A DNA stretch of 64,000 nt from Pseudomonas lactis (GCF_001439845.1 NZ_JYLO01000002.1:372001-436000); one strand, 5' to 3'; positions 45,901 through 56,293 are shown, counted from the first letter of the stretch. Notes: generated by a model from the sequence alone, not told the origin. Numbers and translations are program-made.

Positions 45901-48900
45901 CGAGCGCACCCGGCAGTTGCTGCAACAGGCGCCGAGTGCCTATCGCACCCAGGTCAACGACCTGTTGCTGACCGCCCTGGCCCGCGTACTGTGCCGCTGG
46001 AGCGGGCAGGCCTCGGCACTGATCCAGCTGGAAGGCCATGGCCGCGAAACCTTGTTCGATGACATCGACCTGACTCGCAGCGTGGGCTGGTTCACCAGTG
46101 CCTATCCGTTGCGCCTGACGCCGCAGGCCGAGCAGGGCGACTCGATCAAGGCGATCAAGGAGCAACTGCGTGGTGTGCCCCATAAAGGCTTGGGTTATGG
46201 CGTGCTGCGTTACCTGGCCGATGACCTGTGCAAACAGAGCATGGCCGCCTTGCCGAGCGCGCAGATCACCTTCAACTACCTGGGCCAGTTCGACCAGAGT
46301 TTCGGCGCTGACGCGTTGTTCCATCCGCTGGAGGAAACCGCCGGTCTGGCCCATGACCCGGATGCGCCGTTGCCCAATGAACTGAGCATCGACAGCCAGG
46401 TCTACGGCGGCGAGCTGGTGCTGCGTTGGACGTTCAGCCGTGAGCGTCATGATCAACAGGTGATTCGCGATCTGGCCGAGGCTTACCTGGCCGAATTGCA
46501 CAGCCTTATCGCCCATTGCCTGCAGGATGATGCCGGCGGCCTCACGCCGTCCGACTTCCCCCTGGCACACCTGACCCAGGTGCAACTGGACGCCTTGCCG
46601 GTCCCGGCCAGCGCCATCGAAGACGTTTACCCGCTGACCCCGATGCAGGAGGGCTTGCTGCTGCATACCCTGCTGGAGCCCGGCACCGGCCTGTATTACA
46701 TGCAGGACCGCTACCGCATCAACAGCGCCCTGGACCCGGAGCGTTTCGCCCAGGCCTGGCAAGCGGTGATCGCCCGCCACGAAGCCTTGCGCGCCTCGTT
46801 CTGTTGGAACGTCGGCGAAGACATGCTGCAAGTGATCCACAAGCCCGGCAGCACGCCGATTGAATACCTGGACTGGAGCGCCGCCCCGCAGGATGAGCAG
46901 GAGCCGCGCCTGCAAGCCTTGCTCAAGGCCGAGCGCGAAGCCGGTTTTGACCTGCTCAACCAAGCGCCTTTCCACTTGCGCCTGATTCGCGTGGGTGAGG
47001 CGCGCTACTGGTTCATGATGAGCAACCACCACATCCTGATCGATGCCTGGTGCCGTTCGCTGCTGATGAATGACTTCTTCGACATATACACGGCCCTGGG
47101 CGAAGGCCGCGATGCGCAACTGGCGATGCCGCCGCGCTATCGTGACTACATTGCCTGGCTGCAACGCCAGAACCTCAACGAAGCGCGCCAGTGGTGGCAG
47201 CAAAACTTGCAAGGCTTCGAGCGCGCCACGCCGATCCCGAGCGACCGCCCGTTCCTGCGCGAACACGCCGGTGGCAGCGGCGGCATGGTGGTGGGCGACT
47301 GCTACACCCGCCTGGATGCCCGCGACGGTGCGCAACTGCGCGAACTGGCCCAGGCGCATCAGCTTACCGTCAACACCTTCGCCCAAGCGGCGTGGGCCCT
47401 GGTGCTGCGGCGTTTGAGCGGTGATCGCGATGTGCTGTTCGGCGTCACGGTGGCGGGTCGCCCGGTGGACATGCCTGAGATGCAACGCACCGTCGGCCTG
47501 TTTATCAACAGCATCGCGTTGCGGGTAAAACTGCCCGAGGACGGCCAGACGTGCAGCGTGCGCCAGTGGTTGAGCGCCTTGCTCGACAGCAATATGCAAC
47601 TGCGCGAGTACGAATACCTGCCGTTGGTGACGATCCAGGAACACAGCGAATTGCCCAAGGGCCAGCCGCTGTTCGACAGCCTGTTCGTGTTCGAGAACGC
47701 ACCAGTGGAAGTCTCGGTGCTGGACCGAGCGCAAAGCTTGAACGCCACCTCGGATTCCGGGCGTACCCACACCAACTTCCCGCTGACTGCCGTGTGCTAT
47801 CCGGGGGATGACCTCGGTTTGCACCTGTCCTACGACCAGCGTTATTTCGACGAAAGCACCGTGCAAGGCATGCTCGCTGAGTTCAAACGCCTGTTGCTGG
47901 CGCTGGTGCAGGGCTTCCATGGCGACATGGCCGAGCTGGCGCTGATCGGCGAGCAGGAGCGTGAGTTCCTGGTGGCGGGCTGTAATCAGAGTGAGCAGGC
48001 CTATCCGCTGGAGACGAGCTACATCGAGCTGTTCGAGGCCCAGGTGGCAGAGCATCCGCAGCGTATCGTCGCCAGTTGCCTCGACCAGCAATGGAGCTAC
48101 GACGAGCTGAACCGCCGCAGTAACGGCCTGGGCCACGCGTTGCTTGCGGCCGGTGTGGGCCTGGACCAACCGGTGGCGTTGCTGGCTGAACGTGGGTTGG
48201 ACTTGCTCGGCATGATCATCGGCAGCTTCAAGGCCGGTGCCGGTTACCTGCCGCTGGACCCAGGGCTGCCTGGCCCGCGCCTGAGCCGCATCATCGACCT
48301 GAGCCGCACACCGTTGCTAGTGTGCACCGAAGCGTGCCGGGAACAGGCCATCGAACTGCTTGAAGGCTTCGACTGCCAGTTGCTGGTGTGGGAGGAAATC
48401 CCCGCCCGTGGCGAAAACCCAGGTGTCTACAGCGGCCCGGACAACCTTGCCTACGTGATCTATACCTCGGGTTCCACTGGCTTGCCCAAGGGCGTGATGG
48501 TCGAACAGCGTGGCATGCTCAACAACCAGTTGAGCAAGGTGCCGTACCTGAACTTGAGCGATGCCGATGTGATCGCCCAGACCGCGTCGCAAAGCTTCGA
48601 TATTTCTGTGTGGCAGTTCCTCGCCGCGCCGCTGTTTGGTGCGCGGGTGGACATCGTGCCGCCTGCCATTGCCCATGATCCGCAAGGGCTTCTGGCCCAC
48701 GTTCAAGCACAGGGCATCACCGTGCTGGAGAGTGTGCCATCGCTGATTCAGGGCATGCTGGCCCAGGAGCGTATCAGCCTCGACGGCCTGCGCTGGATGT
48801 TGCCGACCGGGGAGGCCATGCCGCCGGAGTTGGCCCATCAGTGGCTGCTGCGTTACCCGCAGATCGGCTTGGTGAATGCCTACGGCCCGGCGGAATGCTC

Positions 48901-49840
48901 CGATGATGTGGCGTTCTTTCGCGTCGATCTGGCCTCCACCCGTGGTACTTACCTGCCGATTGGTACGCCGACCGACAACAACCGCTTGTACCTGCTCGAT
49001 GGCGCCTTGGAGTTGGTGCCCCAAGGCGCGGTCGGTGAGTTGTGCGTCGCCGGCACCGGCGTCGGTCGCGGCTACGTCAGCGATCCGCTGCGCACCGCCC
49101 AGGTGTTTGTACCCAACCCCTTTGGCGCGCCTGGCGAGCGGCTCTACCGTACCGGCGACCTGGCACGGCGTCGCAGCGATGGGGTGCTGGAGTATGTCGG
49201 GCGTATCGACCACCAGGTGAAGATTCGCGGCTACCGCATCGAACTGGGTGAAATCGAAGCGCGCCTGCATGAACAACCGCAGGTGCGTGATGCGGCGGTG
49301 GGTGTGCAAGAGGGGGCTAATGGCAAGCATCTGGTCGGCTATCTGGTGGTCGCCGACGCCACGCTGGACCCGAGCGAACACCTGGAGCGCATCAAGCAAC
49401 GCCTGCGTACCGAACTGCCCGAATACATGGTGCCGCTGCATTGGCTATGGCTTGAAAGCCTGCCCCTGAATGCCAACGGCAAACTCGACCGCAAGGCCTT
49501 GCCGACCCTGGAGATCGGCCAGTTGCACAATCAGGACTATGTGGCGCCGCGCACTGAACTGGAAACCACGTTGGCGGGTATCTGGGCCGAGGTGCTGAAG
49601 GTCGAACGGGTCGGGGTGCAGGACAATTTCTTCGAACTGGGCGGGCACTCGCTGCTGGCTACGCAGATCGCTTCGCGGGTGCAAAAAACGTTGCAGCGCG
49701 ACGTGCCATTGCGGGCGATGTTCGAGTGCAGCACCGTGGCGGAGTTGGCCGCGTATATCGACGGGTTGGCGGGCAATGAGATCAGTGCCGAGAAGGTGGA
49801 TCGGTTGAGTGATTTGATGGCGGAGTTGGAGGGGCTTTAA
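36944..49840 (+). CDS. pvdL: Pyoverdine chromophore NRPS PvdL
   Basis: Starts pyoverdine assembly: a fatty acid is loaded, then L-Glu, D-Tyr and L-Dab are added. 4298 residues. Order by motif: acyl-AMP ligase (1-570, [12 protein letters not shown] near 168); carrier S610; condensation HHIIADG at 801; adenylation near 1264; carrier S1650; condensation HHIVTEG at 1842; adenylation near 2318; carrier LGGDS, S2715; epimerase HHLVVDG at 2891; condensation HHILIDA at 3362; adenylation near 3837; carrier S4236. A4 segments read [18 protein letters not shown] and FDISVWQFL. No thioesterase; the chain passes to synthetases not in this window. Substrates are by analogy with P. aeruginosa PvdL. Confidence 0.96.
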   Translation: MMDAFELPRTLVQSLQQRAAQTPDQVALRFLAESAEHSVVLSYRDLDQRARTIAAALQANAGLGERAVLLFPSGPDYVAAFFGCLYAGVIAVPAYPPESTRRHHQERLLSIISDAEPRLLLTIASLSEGLAQIENAPTVLSVDTLEAQLADQWVEPDLKVDDIAFLQYTSGSTALPKGVQVSHGNLVANEVLIRRGFGIDLNPDDVIVSWLPLYHDMGLIGGLLQPIFSGVPCVLMSPAYFLGRPLRWLEAISEYGGTISGGPDFAYRLCSERVSESALERLDLSRWRVAYSGSEPIRLDTLERFAEKFAACGFTPNNFFASYGLAEATLFVAGGIRGRGIPAMRMDEQALAANRAEPGQGSAIMSCGTSQPDHAVLIADPHILTELPDQCVGELWATGPSIAHGYWRNPEASAKTFVQHAGRTWLRTGDLGFIRDGEVYITGRLKDLLIVRGHNLYPQDIEQTIEREVEVVRKGRVAAFAVNDQGLEGIGIAAEISRSVQKILPPEALIKAIRQAVAEACQQAPSVVVLLNPGALPKTSSGKVQRAACALRHADGSLDSYAQFPGQQGPASEVALESDLQQQIAAIWCEQLQLAHVAGDDHFFLLGGNSITATQVVARLRESLGLELNLRLLFEAPTLAAFAAAVAHLQQDGGVAQGAIHALSRQEDLPQSLAQNRLWITWQLDPHSSAYTIPGALHLRGELDEDALRHSFQQLIQRHEALRTRFYERDGQAFQRVEATADFELPIIDLSDLPNTEREARAQRVREDQARSPFDLEKGPLLRVTLVRLGDEEHQLLVTLHHIIADGWSLNILIDEFSRLYAAAAQGQSLELPPLALQYADYGSWQRQWLAEGEGQRQLTYWKAQLGDEHPALNLATDHPRAAQHRHSAARHSQRLDARLSAAIRQTAQAHDSTPFMLLLATFQTLLYRYSGQRDIRIGVPNANRPRHETQGLIGFFINTLVLRAELDGRLPFNQLLAATRETTLAAQAHQDLPFEQLLEAFPQAREQGLFQVMFNHQQRDLSALRRLPGLLADELPWHSREAKFDLQLHSEEDRNGRLSLSFDYADELFEPATIQRLAEQFIHLLKAVCAQPQHAIGDLPLMQADEQQPWSEAPCAPARHWLPELLSQQTSDATALVWQDGSLTFAQLHTQANRLAHYLRDKGVGPDVCVAIAAERSPQLLIGLLAIIRAGGAYVPLDPDYPAERLAYMLKDSGVQLLLTQTALLPQLPSAEGVCVIAMDSLHLDSWPTQAPGLHLHGDNLAYVIYTSGSTGQPKGVGNTHGALAERLQWMQATYQLNETDVLMQKAPISFDVSVWECFWPLITGCRLVLAGPGEHRDPHRIAQLVQEHGVTTLHFVPPLLQLFIDEPLVAECTSLRRLFSGGEALPAELRNRVLARLPAVQLHNRYGPTETAINVTHWQCAASDGERSPIGRPLGNVICRVLDEQLNPLPAGVPGELCIGGIGLARGYLGRAGLTAERFVADPLGAAGTRLYRTGDRARWNADGVLEYLGRLDQQVKLRGFRVEPEEIEARLLALAGIAQAVVLVRDAQLIGYYTADTELDEQTVKTALAAELPEYMVPALLMRLDAMPLSPSGKLDRRALPEPVWQTREHVEPHTVLQLQIAAIWREVLGLPRIGLRDDFFALGGHSLLATQIISRTRQTCDVELPLRTLFEASELGDFAEQVGLIQAAGQRNQQTAIAKVDRSQPVPLSYSQQRMWFLWQMEPDSPAYNVGGMARLRGVLDVGRFEAALQALIMRHETLRTTFPSVDGVACQKVSAQTTVRMGWQDFCALDELQRQQRLQQLADVEAHTPFNLETGPLLRACVVKAGEQEHYLVLTLHHIVTEGWAMDIFARELSALYEAFIDERDSPLPALPVQYLDYSVWQRRWMEAGERQRQLDYWTAQLGNEHPLLELPGDRPRPPVQSHRGELYRFDLSDELAARVRAFNAQQGLTLFMTMTATLAVLLYRYSGQTDLRIGAPVANRIRPESEGLIGAFLNTQVLRCQLTGQMQVSELFEQVRHTVIEGQSHQDLPFDHLVEALQPPRSAAYNPLFQVMCNVQRWEFQQSRQLAGMTVEYLANDARATKFDLNLEVTDLDHRLGCCLTYSTDLFDEPRIARMAAHWCNLLEALIADPGQRLSELPLLSADEQRALQDSLGVEKGAHRLDQCIHQLFSQQASQRPDAPALTFAGVTLTYAQLDERANRLAWMLRERGVGPQVRVGLALPRSLEMVIGLLAILKAGGAYVPLDPEYPLDRLHYMIEDSGIGLLLSDAALFEALGELPATVACWCLEDDSPVLVNYPAEALPFVSLAQHQAYLIYTSGSTGKPKGVVVSHGEIAMHCQAVIERFDMRPDDCELHFYSINFDAATERLLVPLLCGARVVLRAQGQWDAEEICALIRTHRINVLGFTPSYGSQLAQWLATQQQTLPVRMCITGGEALTGEHLHRIRAAFMPQLFFNAYGPTETVVMPLASLAPEQLEEGAGSVPIGSIVGERVSYILDADLALVPQGASGELYIGGAGLAQGYHQRPGMTAERFVADPFAIEGGRLYRTGDLVRQRADGLVEYLGRIDHQVKIRGFRIELGEIETRLLEHEAVREAVVLALDAPSGKQLVAYLVSDAEHAALRDALKAHLKAQLPDYMVPAHLIVLQSMPLTANGKLDRRALPEPDPEANRQAYVAPRSELEHSLAAIWCAVLNVEQVGLDDNFFELGGDSILSIQVVSRARQAGIHFSPRDLFQHQTVQSLAAVATRSERVIAEQGLLTGPSGLTPIQHWFFDTDIPARQHWNQALVLKPLQLLDAHRLEQALLAVLEHHDALRLSFTPRGAQWHAEHLGVPEGGVLLQAQVRDMQACTALFTDTQRSLDLAQGPLLRALLVDGPQGQQRLLIAIHHLVVDGVSWRVLLEDLQNVYRQLSEGQSVSLPAKTSALRDWAARLQAYAHSESLREELSLWQAQLAGPAVALPVQRPQGARRNSDAETVSVRLDAERTRQLLQQAPSAYRTQVNDLLLTALARVLCRWSGQASALIQLEGHGRETLFDDIDLTRSVGWFTSAYPLRLTPQAEQGDSIKAIKEQLRGVPHKGLGYGVLRYLADDLCKQSMAALPSAQITFNYLGQFDQSFGADALFHPLEETAGLAHDPDAPLPNELSIDSQVYGGELVLRWTFSRERHDQQVIRDLAEAYLAELHSLIAHCLQDDAGGLTPSDFPLAHLTQVQLDALPVPASAIEDVYPLTPMQEGLLLHTLLEPGTGLYYMQDRYRINSALDPERFAQAWQAVIARHEALRASFCWNVGEDMLQVIHKPGSTPIEYLDWSAAPQDEQEPRLQALLKAEREAGFDLLNQAPFHLRLIRVGEARYWFMMSNHHILIDAWCRSLLMNDFFDIYTALGEGRDAQLAMPPRYRDYIAWLQRQNLNEARQWWQQNLQGFERATPIPSDRPFLREHAGGSGGMVVGDCYTRLDARDGAQLRELAQAHQLTVNTFAQAAWALVLRRLSGDRDVLFGVTVAGRPVDMPEMQRTVGLFINSIALRVKLPEDGQTCSVRQWLSALLDSNMQLREYEYLPLVTIQEHSELPKGQPLFDSLFVFENAPVEVSVLDRAQSLNATSDSGRTHTNFPLTAVCYPGDDLGLHLSYDQRYFDESTVQGMLAEFKRLLLALVQGFHGDMAELALIGEQEREFLVAGCNQSEQAYPLETSYIELFEAQVAEHPQRIVASCLDQQWSYDELNRRSNGLGHALLAAGVGLDQPVALLAERGLDLLGMIIGSFKAGAGYLPLDPGLPGPRLSRIIDLSRTPLLVCTEACREQAIELLEGFDCQLLVWEEIPARGENPGVYSGPDNLAYVIYTSGSTGLPKGVMVEQRGMLNNQLSKVPYLNLSDADVIAQTASQSFDISVWQFLAAPLFGARVDIVPPAIAHDPQGLLAHVQAQGITVLESVPSLIQGMLAQERISLDGLRWMLPTGEAMPPELAHQWLLRYPQIGLVNAYGPAECSDDVAFFRVDLASTRGTYLPIGTPTDNNRLYLLDGALELVPQGAVGELCVAGTGVGRGYVSDPLRTAQVFVPNPFGAPGERLYRTGDLARRRSDGVLEYVGRIDHQVKIRGYRIELGEIEARLHEQPQVRDAAVGVQEGANGKHLVGYLVVADATLDPSEHLERIKQRLRTELPEYMVPLHWLWLESLPLNANGKLDRKALPTLEIGQLHNQDYVAPRTELETTLAGIWAEVLKVERVGVQDNFFELGGHSLLATQIASRVQKTLQRDVPLRAMFECSTVAELAAYIDGLAGNEISAEKVDRLSDLMAELEGL

Positions 49841-49850
49841 GGCTTGAGTG

Positions 49851-49885
49851 GGCGCTACCCGTTGGTCGGGTAGCGCCTTTTTTTT
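49851..49885 (+). terminator. Intrinsic terminator after pvdL
   Basis: GGCGCTACCC and GGGTAGCGCC form a 10-bp stem with a 7-nt loop followed by eight T residues, ten nt after the pvdL stop. Confidence 0.93.
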
Positions 49886-49893
49886 AGCCAGAA

Positions 49894-49909
49894 CTGTCAA
49901 TTCTGACAG
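49894..49909. promoter_or_regulatory. Palindrome CTGTCAA-TT-CTGACAG, copy 3
   Basis: Same element as at 1957 and 2269 (identical to copy 2 except the 2-nt centre), followed by TAGGC. It lies 98 nt before the ATG of the 908-residue gene and just after the pvdL terminator, where a promoter for that gene should be. Confidence 0.6.
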
Positions 49910-50007
49910 TAGGCGGGAGAGGAAAAATAGGACTCACTTAAGGGAGTTCCTTGGCCGGGTTGGGCGGGTCGAGGATACCTACCTCTTTTGAACACGGAGT
50001 TCTGAAA

Positions 50008-52734
50008 ATGGCCAAGCAAACCTCCACTCCTGAAACCCCCTCAAGTACCGACAATGCGTCAACGCCACAAAACCTTGAATCAATTACAGCACAACCGCAG
50101 GCGCTGGAAGTTGCAGCGCCAATCATTTCCAGTGAGCTGTACGGGACGATTACTACGGAAGCGATGAAGAAAGGCTCATACCTGACTGTCGATTCGCGCA
50201 TGGACAGGTCGGACATCATCGTAAAATTCAGGATAGAAGAAGAACCGGACATAACGTTTGAGCCGATTGTCGACTCAAGTGGGGTGTCGGGCACCAGAGA
50301 AATTCCGATTCCTCTGAAGTACCTGACCAGGGCCATGAGGTTCACACTGGTTTTATGGTACGAGGGAGCGGTGGGCGGCAAACCAGCGGTTTCACTGGCC
50401 AAGTACGTAACGGTGAACTTTTACCCCGCAGAGCAGAGTAAAGCGTTAGCGCCTAAGTTGAGAGATGAAAAAATAGTCGAAAATACACCAAGGTACGACA
50501 TGCACGATCACGAAGGGGACGAGAAGGTTGACATACCGATTCCCGATCTTGCGCAAGAAGGCGATAAAATTTACTGCAGTGTCATTACGACGCAATTTGA
50601 GAAAAACCCCGCCTCCTATCTTGTAGTTTACGGATATGCATTAACGCTCGAAGATATAAAAGCAGGCCAAAACCTTGAGTTCTCCATTCCTCGTGGTTGG
50701 CTTGCACGTCAAAAACCAACCGAAGAAGCGATCACTTGCCACGCGGGTTGGATTACCAGTGGCTTGCCGGCCGAACCGCCGAAGGACACTGATAACCCCG
50801 ATGAGAAGACCTTTCTTCCAGCGAATGCTCTTGATATCCAGTATCGTCGTACCGCTCAATTCATTGGGGATCAAGGCTTGGAAGATTTGCAGCCTCCCCA
50901 CTTGCGACAGTCTGCTTTTTTCGACGATAAGTGGTGCCTTAACCCCGAACTCACAAAAAACGGGGGAGATGTAGACGCGCCGGAGCTGGACACTTATGCA
51001 GGTGATCAGATCTGCTTTTACGTAAGTGGGCCCGGGTACGGATCAAAGTCACTTGGCTGCGTAGAGATTCAAAACGATGGAGAGCAGGCATCGGTCAAGT
51101 TGCCACGCTGTGTGATTGCCTGTTTCTTTAACAAGCCGATGGCGCTGAGCTATACCGTTCGATTTCCTAACTTGATGGGGCCTGAACCACAGTCTCCGGA
51201 GCGAGTGGTCAATGTACTTAAACCTAAACTTTCACAGTCGGAGATTGCAGAGGCGACCCACGGTAAGGTCAATCTCAATATTTTCTCTGAGGACGCAACG
51301 GCGTTTGTTCAGATAGGGGATTATGCCACCTGCGCCAATTATTGCTGGGCGTGGATCACAGGTACGCATGAGCACGGAAGTGACTATCGGTCTGATATTC
51401 TGATCAAGGAGCCTGTTACCGAGGACTGGATGAATAAAGGCGTTGAAACATTTATCCCCAGAGATAAGCTGCAAAAAATGGACGATTGCAGTGACTTTGA
51501 ACTGCATTTTGCCTTTAGCTTCTGCGAAGCCTCTGAACGATCAGACGCTATTGAAACTCCGGCCGCGAAGTTCCATATCATCCAGGAAGACCTGGTGCTG
51601 CTCCAACCCACCGTCGACAAGGCGCAAGACAATGAATTGGAGCCGTGGAACGCTAGGGATGGCCTGGAAGTGACTGTCAGTTACTTGCGTATGAGCGGAA
51701 AACATGAGATCGCTCTATGTTGGGAGAGACCCAACGGACTCTACTGGACACTGGAGCCTCAACCCGGCAGTCGTGAAGGCGTTGTCAAATTTCTCCTGCC
51801 TGCTGAAGCCGTGATCGAGAGCATGGGCAAAACCCCGAAGATTATTTACACCGTGACCACCACCTGTAGGGAGAAGGCCCAGACTTCATTGCCGCTGAAT
51901 TTGAAGATCAATCTGCCCACACGGCTGAATGCTCCGAACGTGCTGGAGGCGACGCCGCCAGAGACCCAGAACGCCATCTTGGACACCAGAATATTTGCCG
52001 GGAATGCCAACTCCCACGAAGACCCTATGTGGTTTTTGCGGGCAGGCCAGAAGTGTTGGCTGCGGGCAAAGGGAACGGATAAAAACGACAGCCCTTATAC
52101 GTTCGATATATATGCCGACAGGACCATTACACCCCAGGAGGTAACAGAGGGGGTGGGATATCCAGTCCTGCGATCCGAGTTAGATAAATTAAAAGACAAC
52201 ACCCAGTTGACGCTGACATTCAGTGTGGCAACGGACGCTAGCTTGAATGAGAATGTGGTGTGTCCATCGCGGACACTGGTCGTGCGCGTGATCACGTTAG
52301 TCACCGAGGACTTTACGACTACGCTGCCGGGTTACTTTCCGGCGGGCTCTCCAGCACAGGCGCCGACAATGACCATTACAGCCAGGTCCGGTATCGTCGG
52401 TATCCATGCGGCTTCACCAGCTGTTCCTGGAATGACCTCAGGCAATGCCATCGCATTGAGTTGCTCCACTGGCACTGAGGGGCCGACGCCCTCTCAATCA
52501 GTTGACCTATTTCTGAAGCGTGAGTATCTGCGTGTCAGGTTTGCTTTTACGCGCAATGCCTATTACGGGGTGTGCTATTTCTATGGCCGAAACGGCGAAC
52601 TCCTTGGAACTCGCTCGGGATTGCCAGTCAATAGCTGGGTAGACTTCAGCGCCCCGGATGGGAAGTTAATCAGCAAAATTAGCGTCGTCAGCCAACAGCA
52701 CTCTTATTTGGATAGCTTCCAGTTCTACTACTGA
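50008..52734 (+). CDS. Large multi-domain beta-rich protein of unknown function
   Basis: 908 residues from the ATG at 50008 (MAKQTSTPETPSSTDNASTP), behind CGGAG; an in-frame ATG at 49951 lacks a ribosome site. After a 40-residue disordered head come about six units of 80-110 residues (near 45, 168, 322, 418, 545, 656). Each has the pattern Gly/Asp-turn, strand, then an IPR/LPA..L segment and a final hydrophobic strand, suggesting Ig-like sandwiches. A distinct C-terminal domain (about 768-908, DFTTTLPGYFPAGSPAQAPT to FQFYY) looks like a lectin-type jelly roll. No signal peptide or membrane segment. Codons are AT-richer than neighbours (ATA, TTA, AAA common). Not part of the pyoverdine pathway on any evidence seen. 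Confidence 0.8.
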   Translation: MAKQTSTPETPSSTDNASTPQNLESITAQPQALEVAAPIISSELYGTITTEAMKKGSYLTVDSRMDRSDIIVKFRIEEEPDITFEPIVDSSGVSGTREIPIPLKYLTRAMRFTLVLWYEGAVGGKPAVSLAKYVTVNFYPAEQSKALAPKLRDEKIVENTPRYDMHDHEGDEKVDIPIPDLAQEGDKIYCSVITTQFEKNPASYLVVYGYALTLEDIKAGQNLEFSIPRGWLARQKPTEEAITCHAGWITSGLPAEPPKDTDNPDEKTFLPANALDIQYRRTAQFIGDQGLEDLQPPHLRQSAFFDDKWCLNPELTKNGGDVDAPELDTYAGDQICFYVSGPGYGSKSLGCVEIQNDGEQASVKLPRCVIACFFNKPMALSYTVRFPNLMGPEPQSPERVVNVLKPKLSQSEIAEATHGKVNLNIFSEDATAFVQIGDYATCANYCWAWITGTHEHGSDYRSDILIKEPVTEDWMNKGVETFIPRDKLQKMDDCSDFELHFAFSFCEASERSDAIETPAAKFHIIQEDLVLLQPTVDKAQDNELEPWNARDGLEVTVSYLRMSGKHEIALCWERPNGLYWTLEPQPGSREGVVKFLLPAEAVIESMGKTPKIIYTVTTTCREKAQTSLPLNLKINLPTRLNAPNVLEATPPETQNAILDTRIFAGNANSHEDPMWFLRAGQKCWLRAKGTDKNDSPYTFDIYADRTITPQEVTEGVGYPVLRSELDKLKDNTQLTLTFSVATDASLNENVVCPSRTLVVRVITLVTEDFTTTLPGYFPAGSPAQAPTMTITARSGIVGIHAASPAVPGMTSGNAIALSCSTGTEGPTPSQSVDLFLKREYLRVRFAFTRNAYYGVCYFYGRNGELLGTRSGLPVNSWVDFSAPDGKLISKISVVSQQHSYLDSFQFYY

Positions 52735-52770
52735 CTAAGTGGGCCGGCTTGTCGGCCTAGTGCTTTTTTA

Positions 52771-52806
52771 AAATGCTCCCGGTAACGCGGGAGCATTTCT
52801 TTTTTA
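52771..52806. terminator. Bidirectional intrinsic terminator
   Basis: AAATGCTCCC and GGGAGCATTT form a 10-bp stem followed by a T-run on the plus strand, between the convergent 908-residue gene and dsbG. A second small hairpin (GGCCGGCTTGTCGGCC) precedes it. Confidence 0.88.
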
Positions 52807-52808
52807 CG

Positions 52809-53570
52809 CTACTTCGGCCCCAGTATCTTCACCAACTTATCCGGCGAAGGCGCGCCTTGCTGCTGCTGCAACCCCCCTTTGTCATCCAGATAGAAAATCG
52901 CCGGCGTCGCCGACAACTCCAGTTCATCCATCAGCTTCATATTCGCATCAAGCTTGGCCTCGACCTCGGCCGGGATCTTTTCCAAGGCCTTGAGCTTGCT
53001 GCCCTTGCCGGCCGCTTCGTGCTCTTGCAGGGCTTTTTGCGGGTCTTTGGCGGCGAGCAGGGCGGCGGATTTGCCTGGGCTGTCTTCGCGGATGATGCCG
53101 ACCATGATGTGGCGCAACTGCACCTTGCCGGCCTTGACCCATGGGCGGGCCTGTTCCCAGAACATGTTGCAATACGGGCAGTTGGGGTCGCTGAACAGGT
53201 AGACGGTGCGCGGCGCGTTTTTATCGCCGTCCTGGATCCAGCTGCTGTTTTCCATCTTGGCCCAGACTTCCTTGGCCATCGGCGCGTACACCAGTTTTTC
53301 CAGGGGCGCGGTGCTCAGGTCATTGCCCTGGGCGTCGTACAGGTTGCCGGCGATGACGTTTTTGCCGTCGGCGGTCAAGTACAGGGCCATGCCACGGTTC
53401 TGGTACTGGGCTGCGTAGCCGGTGAGGCCGCTGGGGGCGTCGAATTTGCCGATGATCTTGGCACCTTTGGCTTCGATCTGTTTGATCGGGGCCGGCAGGT
53501 CTTCGGCCTGGGCCAGCGCAGCGGCTAGCGTCAACGGCAGCAGGGTCAGCAGGTGGCGGAGGCGAGGCAT
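52809..53570 (-). CDS. dsbG: Periplasmic disulfide isomerase/sulfenate reductase DsbG
   Basis: Thioredoxin-fold periplasmic protein that repairs wrong disulfides or oxidised cysteines. The ATG at 53570 gives a signal peptide (MPRLRHLLTLLPLTLAAALA, cleavage before EDLPAP); the open frame further upstream overlaps the previous gene. 253 residues: N-terminal dimerisation domain and active site CPYC in FSDPNCPYCNMFW. It is kept reduced by DsbD, encoded in the same operon. It overlaps the TlpA-like gene by 25 nt. Confidence 0.92.
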   Translation of the reverse strand: MPRLRHLLTLLPLTLAAALAQAEDLPAPIKQIEAKGAKIIGKFDAPSGLTGYAAQYQNRGMALYLTADGKNVIAGNLYDAQGNDLSTAPLEKLVYAPMAKEVWAKMENSSWIQDGDKNAPRTVYLFSDPNCPYCNMFWEQARPWVKAGKVQLRHIMVGIIREDSPGKSAALLAAKDPQKALQEHEAAGKGSKLKALEKIPAEVEAKLDANMKLMDELELSATPAIFYLDDKGGLQQQQGAPSPDKLVKILGPK

Positions 53571-54391
53571 GTCGGTTTCCTTATCGTGGCGTTGTCGAAG
53601 GGTTCCATGGCGCGGGCCAGGCTGGCTTCGGAGAGTTCGCCCAGGTGGCTGTTGATCAGGCGCCCATCGGCTTGGTAGAACAGCGTAGTCGGCAGCGCCA
53701 TGGAACCCACGGCCTGGCCGAGGCGGCCGCTGGCGTCGAACAGCACGTTGTCCAGGTTCAGACCCTGGGTGGCCAGGTAGGTGCTGACGCTTTGCATGCT
53801 TTCGGCCTGGTTGACGAACAGGAAGGTCACGTCGGGGCGCATGCGCTGGGCGTTTTCCAGCACCGGCATTTCGCGTCGGCACGGCGGGCACCAGGTGGCC
53901 CACAGGTTGATCACCAGCGGGCCGCCCTGATAATCCGCCAGTTGCACCACTTCGCCATTGGCGTTGCGTAGGGTGATGTCCGGCAGGCGCGTGCCTTTTT
54001 CATACAGGCTCAGGGACAGGCTGGTCATGCCCCAGAACAACAGGCCGGTGATCACCCCGGCGCTGAGCGGCTTGCGCAGGGCAGGGCGACGCCAGCCGTA
54101 GACCAGCGCGCCGAGGATCAGCGCGATGATCCCGGGCCAGGCGAGAAAGCCGCCGTCACGCAGGTCGACCATCTCCACCCAGTCGTTGCTGTAATAACTC
54201 CAGTACATCAGCACAAAGCTGACCCGGGCGGCGAGCAGGCCCAGCAGGAACAGGCTGAACAGCACCGACTCCGGGTTCTCGCCGCCGCGCTTGGCCACGC
54301 GCCAGCCCACCAGGGTGGCGAGAATCAGTGCGCTGATCAGCAGCAGGTGATTCAGGGCGATGGCGAAGGTGCCGATGGTCAGGGTCAGCAT
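53546..54391 (-). CDS. TlpA/DsbE-like thioredoxin with four-helix membrane domain
   Basis: 281 residues: about four membrane helices (1-120), then a thioredoxin-like domain with INLWATWCPPCRREMPVLEN (active site CPPC). Probably a membrane-anchored thiol reductase on the periplasmic side. Its start overlaps the dsbD stop by 1 nt and its end overlaps dsbG, so the three form one operon. The gene order matches P. aeruginosa PA2478-PA2477-PA2476. Confidence 0.88.
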   Translation of the reverse strand: MLTLTIGTFAIALNHLLLISALILATLVGWRVAKRGGENPESVLFSLFLLGLLAARVSFVLMYWSYYSNDWVEMVDLRDGGFLAWPGIIALILGALVYGWRRPALRKPLSAGVITGLLFWGMTSLSLSLYEKGTRLPDITLRNANGEVVQLADYQGGPLVINLWATWCPPCRREMPVLENAQRMRPDVTFLFVNQAESMQSVSTYLATQGLNLDNVLFDASGRLGQAVGSMALPTTLFYQADGRLINSHLGELSEASLARAMEPFDNATIRKPTCLASATC

Positions 54392-56118
54392 CAGAGGGCA
54401 TCCCGCGTCTGGGTCCAGCGTTGCAGGAAGGCGGCGGCGTCTACTTCGCCGGTGATGCGTTGGGCGCGGCGTTCTTCACCGTCCGGGCCGATCCACACGA
54501 AGCTCGGTGGCCCCGGCACTTTGTAGCGGCCCAGCAGCTCGCGGCTGGCGGCGTTGTCGGCGGTGACGTCCAGGCGTAACAGGCGCACGTCTTTGAGCGC
54601 GTCCATCACCTCGGGTTTGCCAAACACCTGTTTCTCCATGATCTTGCACGACACGCACCAGTCGGCGTAGTAGTCCAACAGCACCCACTGGCCCTGGGCC
54701 TTGGCGCTGTCGAGTTGGCTTTGCAATACTGCCGGGTCGCTGACCGTGGTGAAGGCATCGTGAGCGCTGGGTACATCGGCGACCCGCGAGCCGCTGTAGA
54801 CCTTCAACGGCTGCCACAGCTCATCGCTGCCACCGGCCGCACCCACCACCAGCACCGCGCCCCACAGGCCCAGTACCAGGGAACCGGCGCCGAATACCTT
54901 GGCCGCCAGGCCGGACTCACGGGCCAGCGCCCAGCCACAGTACGCCATCACCAGCGCCAAGGCGCCCCACAGGCCGATCCACAGGCTGTCGCCGACCACC
55001 GGGCGAATCATCAGTACCGCGGTGCCCAGGAACAGGAAGCCGAAGACGCCCTTGAGCACATTCATCCAGGTGCCCGGCTTGGGCAGGAAGCGATTGCCCA
55101 CGGTGACCAGCAGCAGCAAGGGAATGCCGATACCGATGCCCATGGCAAACAGGATCAGGCCACCGTGCAGCGCGTTGCCGCTCTGGGCGATGTACAGCAG
55201 GGCGCCAGCCAGGGGCGCGGTCATGCACGGCCCCACCAGCAGGCCGGACAATGCGCCGAGCACCCCTGCACCCACCAGGCTGCCACCGCTTTGCTGGCGG
55301 CTGACGTTATCGAGGCGGTCGCGCAGGAAGGCGGGCAGTTGCAATTCAAAGAAGCCGAACATCGGCAGAGCGAGCAGCACGAACAACGCCGCAAAGCTGC
55401 CGAGGATCCACGGTGTTTGCAAAAGTGCGGCAAGGTTGGCGCCGAGCAACGCGGCCATCACCCCCAAGGCGGCATATACCAGCGCCATGCACACGACGTA
55501 GCTGCCGGCCAGGGCAAAGCCACGGCGCGGGCTGGCGCCACTGCCCACTACCAGGCCGGCGAGGATCGGCAGCATCGGCAACGAGCAGGGTGCAAACGCC
55601 AACAGCAGGCCCAGGCCGAAGAACACCAGCAGGCTCCACCCCAGGCTGCGCTGTTGCAGGCCGCTGGCCAGGCTTTGATCCTGGGCTTGCGCGGTGGCGG
55701 CGACGGCCGGGTTGCCGCCCAGGTCCACGGTGATCGACTGCGGCGGATAGCACAGGCCCGCATCGGCGCAGCCCTGCCAGCCGAGCTTGACCTGGCCGGT
55801 GGTGCCGGCGGGGATCTTTACTTCCAGGCCCTGGCGATACACTTGCTGCTCGCCAAAGAACTCGTCGCTATGGGCTTCACCCTCGGGCAGCACGGGTTTT
55901 TCGGCCAGGCCGTCGAACTTCATGCGCTGCTGGTACAGGTAGTAACCGTCGGCAATCTGCCAGAACAGCTGGGTTTCGCCGCTTTCAAGACGTTCGGAGG
56001 TAAAGGCGAAGGCTTTGCCCACCGGGAGGAAGTCGGGTTTGGTTTCGAAGGGGCTGCCCGGCGCTGCCTGGGCGAATCCCGCGAACAACACCAGCAGAAA
56101 GGTAAACAGATGCCGCAT
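54391..56118 (-). CDS. dsbD: Thiol:disulfide interchange protein DsbD
   Basis: Carries electrons from cytoplasmic thioredoxin to periplasmic DsbG and the TlpA-like protein. 575 residues from the ATG at 56118: signal peptide, N-terminal alpha domain with GCADAGLCYPP, a membrane domain of eight helices (about 165-430) with cysteines in LAFAPCSLPMLP and LVGPCMTAPLAG, and a C-terminal thioredoxin domain with YADWCVSCKIMEK. It is first in the dsb operon and divergent from dsbRS. Confidence 0.93.
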   Translation of the reverse strand: MRHLFTFLLVLFAGFAQAAPGSPFETKPDFLPVGKAFAFTSERLESGETQLFWQIADGYYLYQQRMKFDGLAEKPVLPEGEAHSDEFFGEQQVYRQGLEVKIPAGTTGQVKLGWQGCADAGLCYPPQSITVDLGGNPAVAATAQAQDQSLASGLQQRSLGWSLLVFFGLGLLLAFAPCSLPMLPILAGLVVGSGASPRRGFALAGSYVVCMALVYAALGVMAALLGANLAALLQTPWILGSFAALFVLLALPMFGFFELQLPAFLRDRLDNVSRQQSGGSLVGAGVLGALSGLLVGPCMTAPLAGALLYIAQSGNALHGGLILFAMGIGIGIPLLLLVTVGNRFLPKPGTWMNVLKGVFGFLFLGTAVLMIRPVVGDSLWIGLWGALALVMAYCGWALARESGLAAKVFGAGSLVLGLWGAVLVVGAAGGSDELWQPLKVYSGSRVADVPSAHDAFTTVSDPAVLQSQLDSAKAQGQWVLLDYYADWCVSCKIMEKQVFGKPEVMDALKDVRLLRLDVTADNAASRELLGRYKVPGPPSFVWIGPDGEERRAQRITGEVDAAAFLQRWTQTRDAL

Positions 56119-56165
56119 GGTCAAGCCTTAGTTCGATGCAAGTGAGGCACACAATGTGTGGCGTT

Positions 56166-56184
56166 GATTAACCGATGATTAACC
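56166..56184. promoter_or_regulatory. Tandem direct repeat GATTAACC (candidate DsbR site)
   Basis: Two GATTAACC copies (56166-56173 and 56177-56184) with an 11-bp period, the usual layout for OmpR-type regulator dimers, between divergent dsbD and dsbR. The repeat could serve both promoters. Confidence 0.55.
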
Positions 56185-56293
56185 ACCGCTATTCTAGAGT
56201 GTAGGGATTGTCCGGTGTTGCGAACTTTAGCGGCATAATGCGCGCTTAATCCGTGGCTTTTCTAATCGCGCCATCTTTCATGAAGGGTTAACC

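Noticed and set aside
44591..48169. 1192-codon open frame on the minus strand opposite pvdL, plus similar long ones at 41153-43540 and 10541-12697
   Set aside because: They mirror high-GC coding sequence, have His/Gln/Arg-rich translations typical of antisense frames, show no domain and lie wholly inside clear genes.
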